Of a DNA stretch of 64,000 nucleotides, positions 42,761-51,540 are shown piece after piece. Every line of letters begins with the position of its first letter. Within the stretch, counting starts at the first letter, position 1. The notes beneath the pieces are model-generated. The model made no database searches and was not told where the DNA came from. It worked only from the letters and a program-made list of their open reading frames with translations. This stretch comes from VGMA01 sp964655475 (GTDB lineage: Bacteria > Chlamydiota > Chlamydiia > Chlamydiales > VGMA01). The stretch spans positions 62,001-126,000 of the forward strand of contig CAZZMO010000001.1 of assembly GCA_964655475.1 (NCBI GenBank), given 5' to 3'. A program made the position numbers and the translations under genes.

Positions 42761-45700
42761 TTACGACTTGATCCCATGTACAGGACCGCGTGTGATCTGG
42801 CCTCTCAATACTTCCACTTCTGGCTTCCACACGAGGCTGTGCATTGCTGCCATCGCTGTGAAGACGATGATTGGGAAGATCAATGTGATCCAAGCAAGGA
42901 CTTTCAACACGATGTCACCAATGTTACTTGTGTCAAAGTCTGTAAGCCATGTGTAAGCTCTCTCGTACATTGTAGGCGTTGTCATTTTAAGCGCCTCATC
43001 AATCATTGGAGAGATCTTGATCTCTGTTTGAGCTGCGTTTTTCGCAAGCTTCTCAAGGCCATTATCCGCAGGAGGCGCCTTGTCGAGAGATCTCATCAAC
43101 TCGCCAATCTTCCCGTCAACACCTTTCAAGATTTCGCCTAATGCTAATCCTGATGTGAGTCGAAGAGCGATTGGTTGAATTGGTGCTCCCTCTTCTTCGC
43201 CTTCATTTTCCCCTTGTACATCGTTCAAGAACTCTTCGGCAGATTGAGTTTCTGTGCTTGTAGACTTGTTAGCAGAAGCTGGAGCAGGAGCTGCAGCTCT
43301 TGCCAATGTCATAACACTGACGTTCTCAATCATCTCACGCGCTTCAGCTTCAATTGCACGTAAACCAGCTGCAAGAGCTCGGCTATCATAATGCTGTCTT
43401 TGAACTGGAGTGCCCGGTTCTTGAGACATAGCTTTCTCATGAGCCGCTTTGTTGAGTCTTTCTACTTCTTTTTGAGCCGTGCGTGAAGCCGTCATAAGCT
43501 TCTCTTCGAGAGTTTTAATTGCATTTGCTTGCAACTCTAATACTTTCTCGATCAGAGGCAATTTAGCTTCGAACTCTTGAACGATCTTCTTGAGCTCGCT
43601 AGGGCCTTGTGCTCCAGCAATAAGAGGTAAAGTTGCAGCTTCTAGCATTTCTAACTGCTTCTGAACTAACTCTTGCTCTAGATCACCACGGGCAAGAACC
43701 ACAGACGCTTCTTCATCAAAATCTTCCTCTTCTGCACTATTGTAAGCTTTATTGCTTAGCTCGATCATCTTAAGGATCGCTGTCTGTTGATCTTTTGAGT
43801 ATTGATCAAACCCAGCAACTCTATGAAGACCTGGAGTTTTGTCACCTTCTTTACCTAGGAACGAAACCTTTTCAGCCTGAGTAGAGTCCTTAGCTTTTAC
43901 AGTTGCCAACTCTGTCTCTAACTGATAGATCTCTCTGTCTAGTGTTTTAGTAAGATTTGTTATCTGCTCCATCGCAAAACCGATGATACCGCTCAAGCCT
44001 TCGTTTTCACCTTCGAGTGCATCAATGAGGCCTAGAGCTTCGATTTCGATCGCTCTAAGTTTATTAGCTAGTACAAGAGATGTAACTTCTTGTTGTTTAG
44101 CGAGATCTTTGAGCGTCTCTTCAATTTCAGCTAGGCGCTTTTCAGTCCTCTTTGCTGATTTCTCAATCTGCTTTTGATGAAAAGCTTTCTCAATTTCAAG
44201 CTGTCGTGTTGCTTCTTCAGGAGATTGGACCTCATCTCTTGATTGAGCAATCTCTAAGATCCTTGCTTCAATCTGAACAATTTGACTTTCACGGCTTAGT
44301 CGCTCTGCTTGAGCATTTTCTTCAATTTCAATTTTTTGCGCTGCAAGGTGTGCTACTCTCTCTTCAATGTCCCCTACTACTTCTTTAAATGCATTATTGC
44401 TTTGTCCTAGCAATCTACCTACGTAGTATTGAGCGTCTTCAGAGTATTTGGCGAAGTTTGGAGCTCTCTCAACGCCTGGAACAAGGAGATTACGACCTGT
44501 CTCTTCCGCAGCTTCTTCACTAGAAGGCGCTACTTTGAAGTCAGCGGGTGTTGCTAAAGGCTTCTTAGCATCTGCTGCAAGGAGTGGATCGCTTACAAAC
44601 TTCTTCATAGAAGCTGCGTGCGCCTCAAGCATTTTTGATACAGAACCTTCAACAGCTTTCGCCCAATTTGCTGCAAATTCTGCTGCAAACGCTTCACCTT
44701 TCTTGTTTAAAGCGGCTTGGAATGTAAAGTACATCTGAGTACGATCAATTTGGTCATACATGCTGCTTAACAATGCATCTGTAGCTTCTTGCATCTCCAC
44801 GAGTCGAGCGCTTCTTGCTTTGTACTCTTCTAAGCTATGAGCTGGCTTTTTTGCCACTTCTTCTTTGGCTTTTTCGAGAGTTTCGTAAAGCGTTGTTTGA
44901 AGCCTGTTAATACTATCATCAGCTGCATCTGTAGCATCGTCGTATGCTTTTTCTACACCCGTTGGAGCTGCCATGTAGGCTTTTTCTGTCGGTAAGCTGC
45001 TTGAAAGAGCAGGCTTTGCTGGGTGGCGGAGTGCGTACATATCTAAGAAATGCGTTGCTTCCCTGACAAAGTTATAGATGATTGTAACGCGCTTCATCTC
45101 AAAAGCTGGTTCACCTTTGTCATTCACAAATGTAGGTGCCAAGTTTTCCATGAAATCAGCTGTAGACTTTGCAATCATATCTGTAAATTGGACACGCTCG
45201 GCGTCTTTTGCTTCTTTTCCACTCACAGAATGAGTTCTGAGTTGAATGAAACGGCTAAGTAATGCTTGCTGAGCTTCTTTAAGAAGCTGCATCTCTCTGT
45301 TCCCGTTAGTGCTAGCTTCTTTACTGAATACCTTTCTGAATAACTCATCAGTTGCAAGCGGCTTGAGCCTCTCAATGAACTGAGAGTTATCAACTGCAGA
45401 TTCAGCTTTAGATAAAGATTGAGAATTCTCACTTACAGATGCATCTCCATCATTCATCGCATCAACTTCTCTTAATGAGTGCTTGGAAGTAGCTGCCATT
45501 AAAGATATCTGTCTATGTTCACGTTGATCTAATCGCTTTGTGAAGTGAATCTCGTTAACACTTGTTCTATCAAAATCTTCTTGATCTTCTTCTTCGCCTT
45601 CTAATTCTTTTGACCATTGGCGGTTCGTCTCAAGCGCTACCTTAGCAGTGTCTAACATCTTAGCGATGAAAGATTGAACGGTTCTGCTTGTATCGGCAAT

Positions 45701-46984
45701 ATCAAATTCTTCATCCATAATTGCATTAAGCGCTTCAGTGATGATATCATCGAGTTGATTTTCAGCGTAAACGCCAGCATCGTTGAGAATCGTAAGAATT
45801 TCGTTCTTGAAATAACCAAGTGTTTTTTCTACTGCATTAATCAAAGCACTTTTCTTTGCAGCCTCAAGGCGATCCCCGAAGTTAAGGGTCACTTCGGCTC
45901 TTCTAGAGTTGAACTCTAGAGCTTTAGCTTCCACAAGAATCGCTTCTAGATCTGGACGGTACTGGAATCGTGCCCAGTTTCTGAGTTCTCCTCTAGCATC
46001 GTAGAGCTGATGACCAACTTCATCGAGTTGTTGGTTCAATTCAGAGCGAGCTTGATCTTTTGTTCTATGCGTTGCAATAAGCTGCTCGATCTCACGCTCA
46101 AGGACTGCGATTCTTGGGTTAGGTTGAGAAGGAGCTGGTGTTTCGCTGCGAGCAACTTCACTTTCGATTGCTGGTTTTTGAGCTAACGCTGCATGTTGGA
46201 GCTCTCCTACTTCATTTCTTTTAGCTTCGATTCTACGCCCGAGTTCCTCGAGCTCTCTCGCTTTATTGTCTGCATCTCTCGCAATCTTCGTCTGTTTTGT
46301 TTCGAGTGTGTCAAGTTTATTTTGAGCTGCATTAATGAATGCATTCACATTAGGCTGATATTTTCTGAAGGTGCGATCAAACTGTGATATTTCTTTATCA
46401 ACAGCTTCTAGTTCGCTTTCTAGCTCTTTTAATCTGCTTTTGAGTTCAGATCTGTCACTACCCTGATATCTCTTGCTAGATGATAGAAGAGAATTTGATT
46501 TTGGAGCCATTTGTTCTTTGAGATCATCAATCTGTGAGCGGAGAGTTTCAGCTTTCTCGTTAAGCGCTTCTCTACCGTGAAAAGCTTCTGTTAACTCTTC
46601 CATCATCTTGCTTCTAAATCTTTCTGCTGCCCGTCCAAATTTCATTTCTGCAGGGGTTCTGCCTTGAGATGAAAAGAAACCTGTTCTAGAGCTATCAAAG
46701 GAGCGAACTAGATCGCCTTCAAGTACTTCCGCATCTTCAGGGTCTTGATCTCTTAGCTCGAGGCTCCATGCGAAATCGTTTCGGCCTGCGAATTCTGCAA
46801 TGTGAGCTGCTCTATCGCCTAGTGGCTTTATAGATGGGGTTGATGCAAGGTAGGATATAGTTGATTTATCGCCATCTTGTGTTGTGTGGTTAGGTACGCC
46901 CCAGTTGCTCACATCTGGTTTTGTTATGTCCCAGTGGCTCATAACCGGCTTTATTTTAGAATCTTGAGTAACATTATTTGACAT
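42761..46984 (-). CDS. 1407-residue coiled-coil protein with C-terminal membrane anchor, effector candidate
   Basis: No signal peptide. Coiled-coil-rich from about 120 to 1200 (for example LKSRLKELESELEAVDKEIS, Gln/Glu/Lys heptads). One or two hydrophobic helices lie near the C-terminus (about 1355-1385, LKVLAWITLIFPIIVFTAMAA), then a basic tail. A ~200-residue unit is duplicated: PGVERAPNFAKYSED near 835 pairs with PGLHRVAGFDQYSKD near 1051, and LRAIEIEALGLID near 975 with LRAIEAEAREMIE near 1207. GAGGG ribosome site upstream. Monocistronic with its own terminator and an AT-rich leader. It looks like an inclusion-membrane or tethering protein; no family recognised. Confidence 0.8.
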   Translation of the reverse strand: MSNNVTQDSKIKPVMSHWDITKPDVSNWGVPNHTTQDGDKSTISYLASTPSIKPLGDRAAHIAEFAGRNDFAWSLELRDQDPEDAEVLEGDLVRSFDSSRTGFFSSQGRTPAEMKFGRAAERFRSKMMEELTEAFHGREALNEKAETLRSQIDDLKEQMAPKSNSLLSSSKRYQGSDRSELKSRLKELESELEAVDKEISQFDRTFRKYQPNVNAFINAAQNKLDTLETKQTKIARDADNKARELEELGRRIEAKRNEVGELQHAALAQKPAIESEVARSETPAPSQPNPRIAVLEREIEQLIATHRTKDQARSELNQQLDEVGHQLYDARGELRNWARFQYRPDLEAILVEAKALEFNSRRAEVTLNFGDRLEAAKKSALINAVEKTLGYFKNEILTILNDAGVYAENQLDDIITEALNAIMDEEFDIADTSRTVQSFIAKMLDTAKVALETNRQWSKELEGEEEDQEDFDRTSVNEIHFTKRLDQREHRQISLMAATSKHSLREVDAMNDGDASVSENSQSLSKAESAVDNSQFIERLKPLATDELFRKVFSKEASTNGNREMQLLKEAQQALLSRFIQLRTHSVSGKEAKDAERVQFTDMIAKSTADFMENLAPTFVNDKGEPAFEMKRVTIIYNFVREATHFLDMYALRHPAKPALSSSLPTEKAYMAAPTGVEKAYDDATDAADDSINRLQTTLYETLEKAKEEVAKKPAHSLEEYKARSARLVEMQEATDALLSSMYDQIDRTQMYFTFQAALNKKGEAFAAEFAANWAKAVEGSVSKMLEAHAASMKKFVSDPLLAADAKKPLATPADFKVAPSSEEAAEETGRNLLVPGVERAPNFAKYSEDAQYYVGRLLGQSNNAFKEVVGDIEERVAHLAAQKIEIEENAQAERLSRESQIVQIEARILEIAQSRDEVQSPEEATRQLEIEKAFHQKQIEKSAKRTEKRLAEIEETLKDLAKQQEVTSLVLANKLRAIEIEALGLIDALEGENEGLSGIIGFAMEQITNLTKTLDREIYQLETELATVKAKDSTQAEKVSFLGKEGDKTPGLHRVAGFDQYSKDQQTAILKMIELSNKAYNSAEEEDFDEEASVVLARGDLEQELVQKQLEMLEAATLPLIAGAQGPSELKKIVQEFEAKLPLIEKVLELQANAIKTLEEKLMTASRTAQKEVERLNKAAHEKAMSQEPGTPVQRQHYDSRALAAGLRAIEAEAREMIENVSVMTLARAAAPAPASANKSTSTETQSAEEFLNDVQGENEGEEEGAPIQPIALRLTSGLALGEILKGVDGKIGELMRSLDKAPPADNGLEKLAKNAAQTEIKISPMIDEALKMTTPTMYERAYTWLTDFDTSNIGDIVLKVLAWITLIFPIIVFTAMAAMHSLVWKPEVEVLRGQITRGPVHGIKS

Positions 46985-47302
46985 AATGGATTTCCCTCTT
47001 TTTAAATTAATTTATTGACAACATGTGTCGATTTATTGATTTTTGTTTTTTTGTGTACACAATCTTAACAAAAATGATGTTTTATTACCATTTGAAACCG
47101 CTGAATGATAATAAAATAGGGGGAAAAATGGGAAAAAAACCTCTATTTTCTTTAGTTTTAGTGGATAAAAAAAAGTGGAACTAACAGTAAAGATTTTTTA
47201 AAATCAATATAAATTAATTATTTTATTCGACTTTGGCTCTGGTAAGGGGATTTTTTATCCCAGGGGAACACTCTCTGATCGCCTAAAATAGAATTTTTCT
47301 CT
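46985..47302 (+). other. AT-rich non-coding interval between the coiled-coil gene and rpe
   Basis: 318 bp without a convincing gene. It holds the ribosome site of the coiled-coil gene, a perfect 12-bp palindrome TTGTGTACACAA at 47051-47062, a second imperfect palindrome (GACAACATGTGTC, 47017-47029), A/T tracts and a small GGGAT/ATCCC hairpin at 47247-47261. Divergent promoters are expected here, but no clear -35/-10 pair was found for either side. Confidence 0.6.
47051..47062. promoter_or_regulatory. Perfect palindrome, candidate operator
   Basis: TTGTGTACACAA, 12 bp with full two-fold symmetry, about 70 bp upstream of the 1407-residue gene. It could be a repressor or activator site. No matching regulator was identified. 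Confidence 0.35.
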
Positions 47303-47977
47303 ATGATCATCGCCATGAGTAAAATTATTCCAGAGCCTTCTATTATTGCAGCTGACCCCGCGCGGATTGCAGAGGAAGTAAAAAAATGTGAAGATGCGGG
47401 TGTAACTATGTTACATGTGGACATTATGGATGGTCATTTTGTCCCTAATTTAACTTATGGGCCATCAATGGTCGCTGCAATCAAAAAAGTCTTTCCCAAA
47501 ATGGTATTAGATGTCCATTTGATGGTATATCAACCTTTTGATTGGATCGAGCCCTTTGCAGCGGCTGGAGCGAATCACATTACATTTCACTTAGAGGCGA
47601 CAGAGGATGTCGAAGACACGATGAGCTTCATTAAAAAATGTAATATGAACGTGGGGCTTGCGATCCGCCCTGAGACATCAGAAACACTACTATTGAAATA
47701 TCTTGATCGGGTAGATCTCATTTTGATCATGACGGTCAATCCTGGTTTTGGGGGGCAAGTATTTCTTGATAAGATGCTCTCTAAAGTAAAATTTTTGCGT
47801 GAAAAGTGTGATCAGCTGAAGATTCCACTAAACATTCAGGTAGATGGGGGAATCAACCAAAAAACGGCAGCCCTATCTGTAAAAGCAGGGGCAACACACC
47901 TCGTCTGTGGTACAGCCTTTTTTAAGTCGAATGATTACAAACAAACCTACAAAGAGCTACAAACGGCGGGGAAATGA
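47303..47977 (+). CDS. rpe: Ribulose-phosphate 3-epimerase
   Basis: 224 residues, TIM barrel. Family motifs: MLHVDIMDGHFVPNLTYGP (catalytic Asp and metal His), LDVHLMVYQP, MTVNPGFGGQ and QVDGGINQKTA. It interconverts Ru5P and Xu5P. ATG 47315 is a possible alternative start; no clear ribosome site favours either. It overlaps yvcK by ATGA. The homologue CT121 heads the same efp-accB-accC cluster in C. trachomatis. Confidence 0.95.
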   Translation: MIIAMSKIIPEPSIIAADPARIAEEVKKCEDAGVTMLHVDIMDGHFVPNLTYGPSMVAAIKKVFPKMVLDVHLMVYQPFDWIEPFAAAGANHITFHLEATEDVEDTMSFIKKCNMNVGLAIRPETSETLLLKYLDRVDLILIMTVNPGFGGQVFLDKMLSKVKFLREKCDQLKIPLNIQVDGGINQKTAALSVKAGATHLVCGTAFFKSNDYKQTYKELQTAGK

Positions 47978-48963
47978 AGAAGATTTGCACCATTGGTGGG
48001 GGAACCGGCAACTTTGTCGCCCTGCGCGGATTGAAACACTATGATGTAGATTTGAGCGCTATTGTATCAATGGCAGATGACGGGGGAAGCACAGGGATAC
48101 TGAGGGATGACCTCGGGGTACTACCTGCTGGAGATGCAAGGCAATGTATTGTAGCCCTTTCTAATTCTTCTCGTTTGATGCGTTCCCTCATGAACTACCG
48201 CTTTGAAAGTGGGAATCTGAGGGGGCATAGCTTTGGGAATTTATTCCTTTCAGCCCTAGAGAAGGTCACTGGGAGCTTTGAGAAGGCGATTGAAGAGGTT
48301 TCTCGAATTTTATCGATCAAGGGGAAGGTGATCCCTGTTACGACCCAGCAAGTCCGCTTAAAGATGGTTTTAAAGAATAGGAAGCTTTTAGAAGGGGAGA
48401 AGGAGATCTATCTCTCAGAGGAGATCGATCAGGGGTATGATAGCCTCTACTTAGAGCCCTATCCTAAGGCTAATCCCAGGGCGATCTCTGAGATCATGAA
48501 TGCAGATGCGATTGTAATGGGTCCAGGGGGGCTTTATACTTCGATCATTGCAAACCTCCTCGTTGAAGGGATTCCTGAGGCATTGAAAGAAACGAAGGCG
48601 ACGACGATTTTTGTTGTGAACCTAATGAACCGGAAAGGGCAGACGACGGGCTTTCGTGTGAGTGATTATTTGAGAGAGATTAAAAGGTTTATTGGAGAAG
48701 ATATTTTTGACTATGTTCTTGTGAACAATCAAGCTCCTCCTCAAGAATTGATTGACAAGTACTCCTCTGAAGGGGAGCTTGTAGAAAATGATATGACAGA
48801 AGATCGGGTGATTTTGGCGCCACTTTTGGGTCCGCTCGAAGAAAAATCATCGATTGATTTGTTAAAAAGAAGTTTGATTCGGCACGATTCTCAGAAGCTA
48901 GCAGGTGAATTGATGCGGATGATCACGGATGTGGATAAGAATTGTTCGCTGGCGCTTCATTAG
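47974..48963 (+). CDS. YvcK/CofD-like gluconeogenesis factor
   Basis: 329 residues. N-terminal GGGTGNFVALRGLK is the family signature, followed by VSMADDGGSTGILRDDLGVLPAGDAR and MGPGGLYTSI. YvcK proteins bind UDP-sugars and control growth on gluconeogenic carbon and cell-wall balance in Gram-positives; they are unusual among Chlamydiae. Overlaps rpe; 37 bp before efp. Confidence 0.92.
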   Translation: MKKICTIGGGTGNFVALRGLKHYDVDLSAIVSMADDGGSTGILRDDLGVLPAGDARQCIVALSNSSRLMRSLMNYRFESGNLRGHSFGNLFLSALEKVTGSFEKAIEEVSRILSIKGKVIPVTTQQVRLKMVLKNRKLLEGEKEIYLSEEIDQGYDSLYLEPYPKANPRAISEIMNADAIVMGPGGLYTSIIANLLVEGIPEALKETKATTIFVVNLMNRKGQTTGFRVSDYLREIKRFIGEDIFDYVLVNNQAPPQELIDKYSSEGELVENDMTEDRVILAPLLGPLEEKSSIDLLKRSLIRHDSQKLAGELMRMITDVDKNCSLALH

Positions 48964-49000
48964 GAAATCTGGTATAAGTAATGGTATTAGTGAGGAATCT

Positions 49001-49561
49001 ATGAAAACGACGAGTAATCAAATTACTCCTGGCATGATTATTTCGCTTGATAATCAAATTTATCGAGTTGAATCAAGCGTTAAATTCACAGTGGCCAAGG
49101 GCGTCCCTTTCATCAAGACGAAACTAAAGAATTTAATTTCTGGCGAGACGATCGAAAAAAACTTTAAGGTCGACCAGGAAGTTCAAGAAGTCAAGTTGGT
49201 GGAACGTCGCATCGAGTATCTCTACTTAGATGGAAATCAACACCTTTTTCTCGATATCGACAGCTTGGAACAAGTTCTTGTATCTAAAGACATCATTGGG
49301 GATAAGGTCAACTTCCTTAAAGAGGGTGTCATAGTGCAGGCGCTTTTCTATGGAGATAAGATTTATTCGTTAGACCTGCCGCAGTTCTTAGAGCTCATGG
49401 TGGTCAAAACAGAAGATTTAGAACCTGGTGCTACGATGTTTGCCTCAAATAAGGCAGCAATCATTGAAACAGGAGCCCGCGTTGAGGTGCCGATGTTCAT
49501 TGAGAGTGGCGACATCATTAAAGTAGACACAACAACCAATGAATATGTACAAAGGGTGTAA
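49001..49561 (+). CDS. efp: Elongation factor P
   Basis: 186 residues from ATG 49001 (GAGG site 6 bases upstream). Three OB/KOW domains: TPGMIISLDNQIYRVE, the tip loop AKGVPFIKTKLKN (Lys in the place of the usually modified Lys34), and the C-terminal IETGARVEVPMFIESGDIIKV. It relieves stalling at poly-Pro. Chlamydiae usually carry two paralogues; this is the accBC-linked one (CT122-like). Confidence 0.95.
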   Translation: MKTTSNQITPGMIISLDNQIYRVESSVKFTVAKGVPFIKTKLKNLISGETIEKNFKVDQEVQEVKLVERRIEYLYLDGNQHLFLDIDSLEQVLVSKDIIGDKVNFLKEGVIVQALFYGDKIYSLDLPQFLELMVVKTEDLEPGATMFASNKAAIIETGARVEVPMFIESGDIIKVDTTTNEYVQRV

Positions 49562-49564
49562 ATA

Positions 49565-50035
49565 GTGGATCTCAAGCAGCTAAAAGATATTATGCAACTT
49601 TTTGAGCGTTCCAGCCTCAGTAAAATGGTTATTAAAGAAAAAAGTGGCAGTGAGGTGACTTTAGAGAAGCAAAGAGAGATGATCGTCGATGCTCCTCAAC
49701 CCTCTATTCAACATGTGCCGTCTCGTCCACCGGCGGCAGTTATTTCGGCCCCCCCATCGACTCTTGTCAAAGAAGAGGCGATTTCCACAGAGTCTAGTAA
49801 CGACCATGTCGTGAAGTCTCCTATGGTAGGGACCTTTTATCGATCTCCTTCTCCTGACGAGAAGCCTTATGTGCAAGAAGGGGATGTAGTACAAGCGGAT
49901 ACAGTGATTTGCATTATCGAAGCCATGAAAGTGATGAATGAGGTAAAAGCAGGGAAGGCTGGAGTAGTCCGAAAGGCTCTCTTGAAAGATGGAGATCCTG
50001 TAGAATTTAACTCTTCATTATTTACCATAGGTTAG
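49565..50035 (+). CDS. accB: Biotin carboxyl carrier protein of acetyl-CoA carboxylase
   Basis: 156 residues from a GTG at 49565, 3 bp after efp. N-terminal MDLKQLKDIMQLFERSSLSK, a Pro/Ala-rich linker, and the biotinyl domain with EAMKVMNEVKA, the Lys carrying biotin. It supplies the carboxylated biotin arm for malonyl-CoA synthesis. Biotin would come partly from bioY at the right end. Confidence 0.95.
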   Translation: MDLKQLKDIMQLFERSSLSKMVIKEKSGSEVTLEKQREMIVDAPQPSIQHVPSRPPAAVISAPPSTLVKEEAISTESSNDHVVKSPMVGTFYRSPSPDEKPYVQEGDVVQADTVICIIEAMKVMNEVKAGKAGVVRKALLKDGDPVEFNSSLFTIG

Positions 50036-50037
50036 GG

Positions 50038-51426
50038 ATGAAAAAAATTCTTATCGCCAACCGCGGCGAAATTGCTGTAAGGATTATTAGAGCCTGTCAC
50101 GACATGGGGCTCCAGACCGTTGCAGTCTATTCAGAAGCAGATAGAGAAGCGCTCCACGTGCTCCATGCAGATGAAGCGATTTGTATTGGGAAGTCCCCAT
50201 CAGTAGAATCCTATCTCAAAATCCCGAGTATATTGTCAGCTGCAGAAATTACGAACGCGGATGCGATCCACCCTGGATATGGGTTTTTGAGTGAAAATGC
50301 GAAGTTTGCTTCGATCTGTCAAAGTTGTGGTCTTACCTTCATTGGTCCCACAGCTGAAGCGATCTCCTTGTTAGGGGATAAGGCAGAGGCGAAAGAGATT
50401 GCAAGAAAGGCAAAATGTCCTGTGATCCCAGGCTCTGACGGCATTGTGAAAAATGCTGAAGAGGGGCTTCAGATCGCGAAGAAGATTGGATTCCCTATTT
50501 TCATCAAAGCAACAGCAGGTGGTGGAGGTAAAGGGATTCGTGTAGCATATGACGAGAGTGAATTTGTAAGACTTTTCTCTGCTGCAAGACTCGAAGCATC
50601 GAATGCCTTTGGCAACCCCGATGTCTACCTTGAAAAGATGATTGTCAATCCGAGACACATTGAGATTCAGGTCATGGGTGATGCTTATGGCAACTGTATC
50701 TATCTTGGGGAAAGAGACTGTACGATCCAGAGAAGAAGACAAAAACTGATCGAAGAGACCCCTTCACCTGTGCTCAACCCATCGATGAGACGAAAGATTG
50801 GTGAGGCGGCGGTGAGGATTGTGAAAGCCGCGAAATATCACACAGCTGGTACTGTGGAGTTTCTTCTCGATGAAGATGGCCATTTCTACTTCATGGAAGT
50901 GAATACGAGGATTCAGGTGGAGCACACTGTTACTGAAGAGCTGACAGGAATTGACCTCGTTGCTCTCCAGATCAGAATGGCTCAAGGGGAAAAGCTCAAA
51001 ATCAGGCAAGAAGATGTTCAACTAGAAGGTAAGCATGTGATCCAGTTTAGGATTAATGCAGAAGATCCCAAGAACAACTTTGCCCCTTCACCTGGAAGAC
51101 TCGAATATTTCATTCCGAGTGCTGGTCCTCATGTTCGTGTCGATAGTGCTTGTTATGCAGGCTATCACATCCCACCTTACTACGATTCTATGATTGCAAA
51201 GCTGATTGTAACAGGATCTACTCGTGAAGAGGCGATCCGCCGTGCAAAAAGGGCTCTCAAGGAGTTTCATATTGGTGGCATCCACACGACGATCGGATTC
51301 CATCTCTACATGCTCCAGAATGAACGTTTCTTGAAGGCAGAGTATCCTATCGGCTTTGTCGATCAACTAATCGAAGAGGGTTGTCAGTTCAATCCCGCCG
51401 AACCAGAACTATCTGTTCTTAACTAA
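50038..51426 (+). CDS. accC: Biotin carboxylase subunit of acetyl-CoA carboxylase
   Basis: 462 residues, ATP-grasp. MKKILIANRGEIAVRIIRACHDMG starts the biotin carboxylase N-domain; the Gly-rich ATP loop IKATAGGGGKGIRVA, the EKMIVNPRHIEIQVMGD segment and MEVNTRIQVEHTVTEE (metal/ATP site) are intact. It lies 2 bp after accB. A very stable hairpin follows. Confidence 0.96.
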   Translation: MKKILIANRGEIAVRIIRACHDMGLQTVAVYSEADREALHVLHADEAICIGKSPSVESYLKIPSILSAAEITNADAIHPGYGFLSENAKFASICQSCGLTFIGPTAEAISLLGDKAEAKEIARKAKCPVIPGSDGIVKNAEEGLQIAKKIGFPIFIKATAGGGGKGIRVAYDESEFVRLFSAARLEASNAFGNPDVYLEKMIVNPRHIEIQVMGDAYGNCIYLGERDCTIQRRRQKLIEETPSPVLNPSMRRKIGEAAVRIVKAAKYHTAGTVEFLLDEDGHFYFMEVNTRIQVEHTVTEELTGIDLVALQIRMAQGEKLKIRQEDVQLEGKHVIQFRINAEDPKNNFAPSPGRLEYFIPSAGPHVRVDSACYAGYHIPPYYDSMIAKLIVTGSTREEAIRRAKRALKEFHIGGIHTTIGFHLYMLQNERFLKAEYPIGFVDQLIEEGCQFNPAEPELSVLN

Positions 51427-51430
51427 TATC

Positions 51431-51470
51431 CTCCATCTCTTTACAAATTTTTTGTAAAGAGATGGAGCTT
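51431..51470 (+). terminator. Long hairpin after accC, probable terminator
   Basis: A 17-bp perfect stem (51431-51447 with 51451-51467) with a 3-nt loop of T. Downstream is CTTTATCTCTC, not a clean T-run, so termination may be imperfect or the hairpin may protect the mRNA end. Confidence 0.7.
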
Positions 51471-51540
51471 TATCTCTCTTTACGACAATCATTTGATGGT
51501 GCTATTCTGCTCTTTCTTTATCAAAGAATGGAGTTGTAAA

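Noticed and set aside
47161..47171. DnaA-box-like TTATCCACTA on the minus strand and AT-rich surroundings, suggesting an origin
   Set aside because: Only one near-match with a mismatch and no cluster of boxes; no dnaA, dnaN or hemB nearby. Not supported as oriC.
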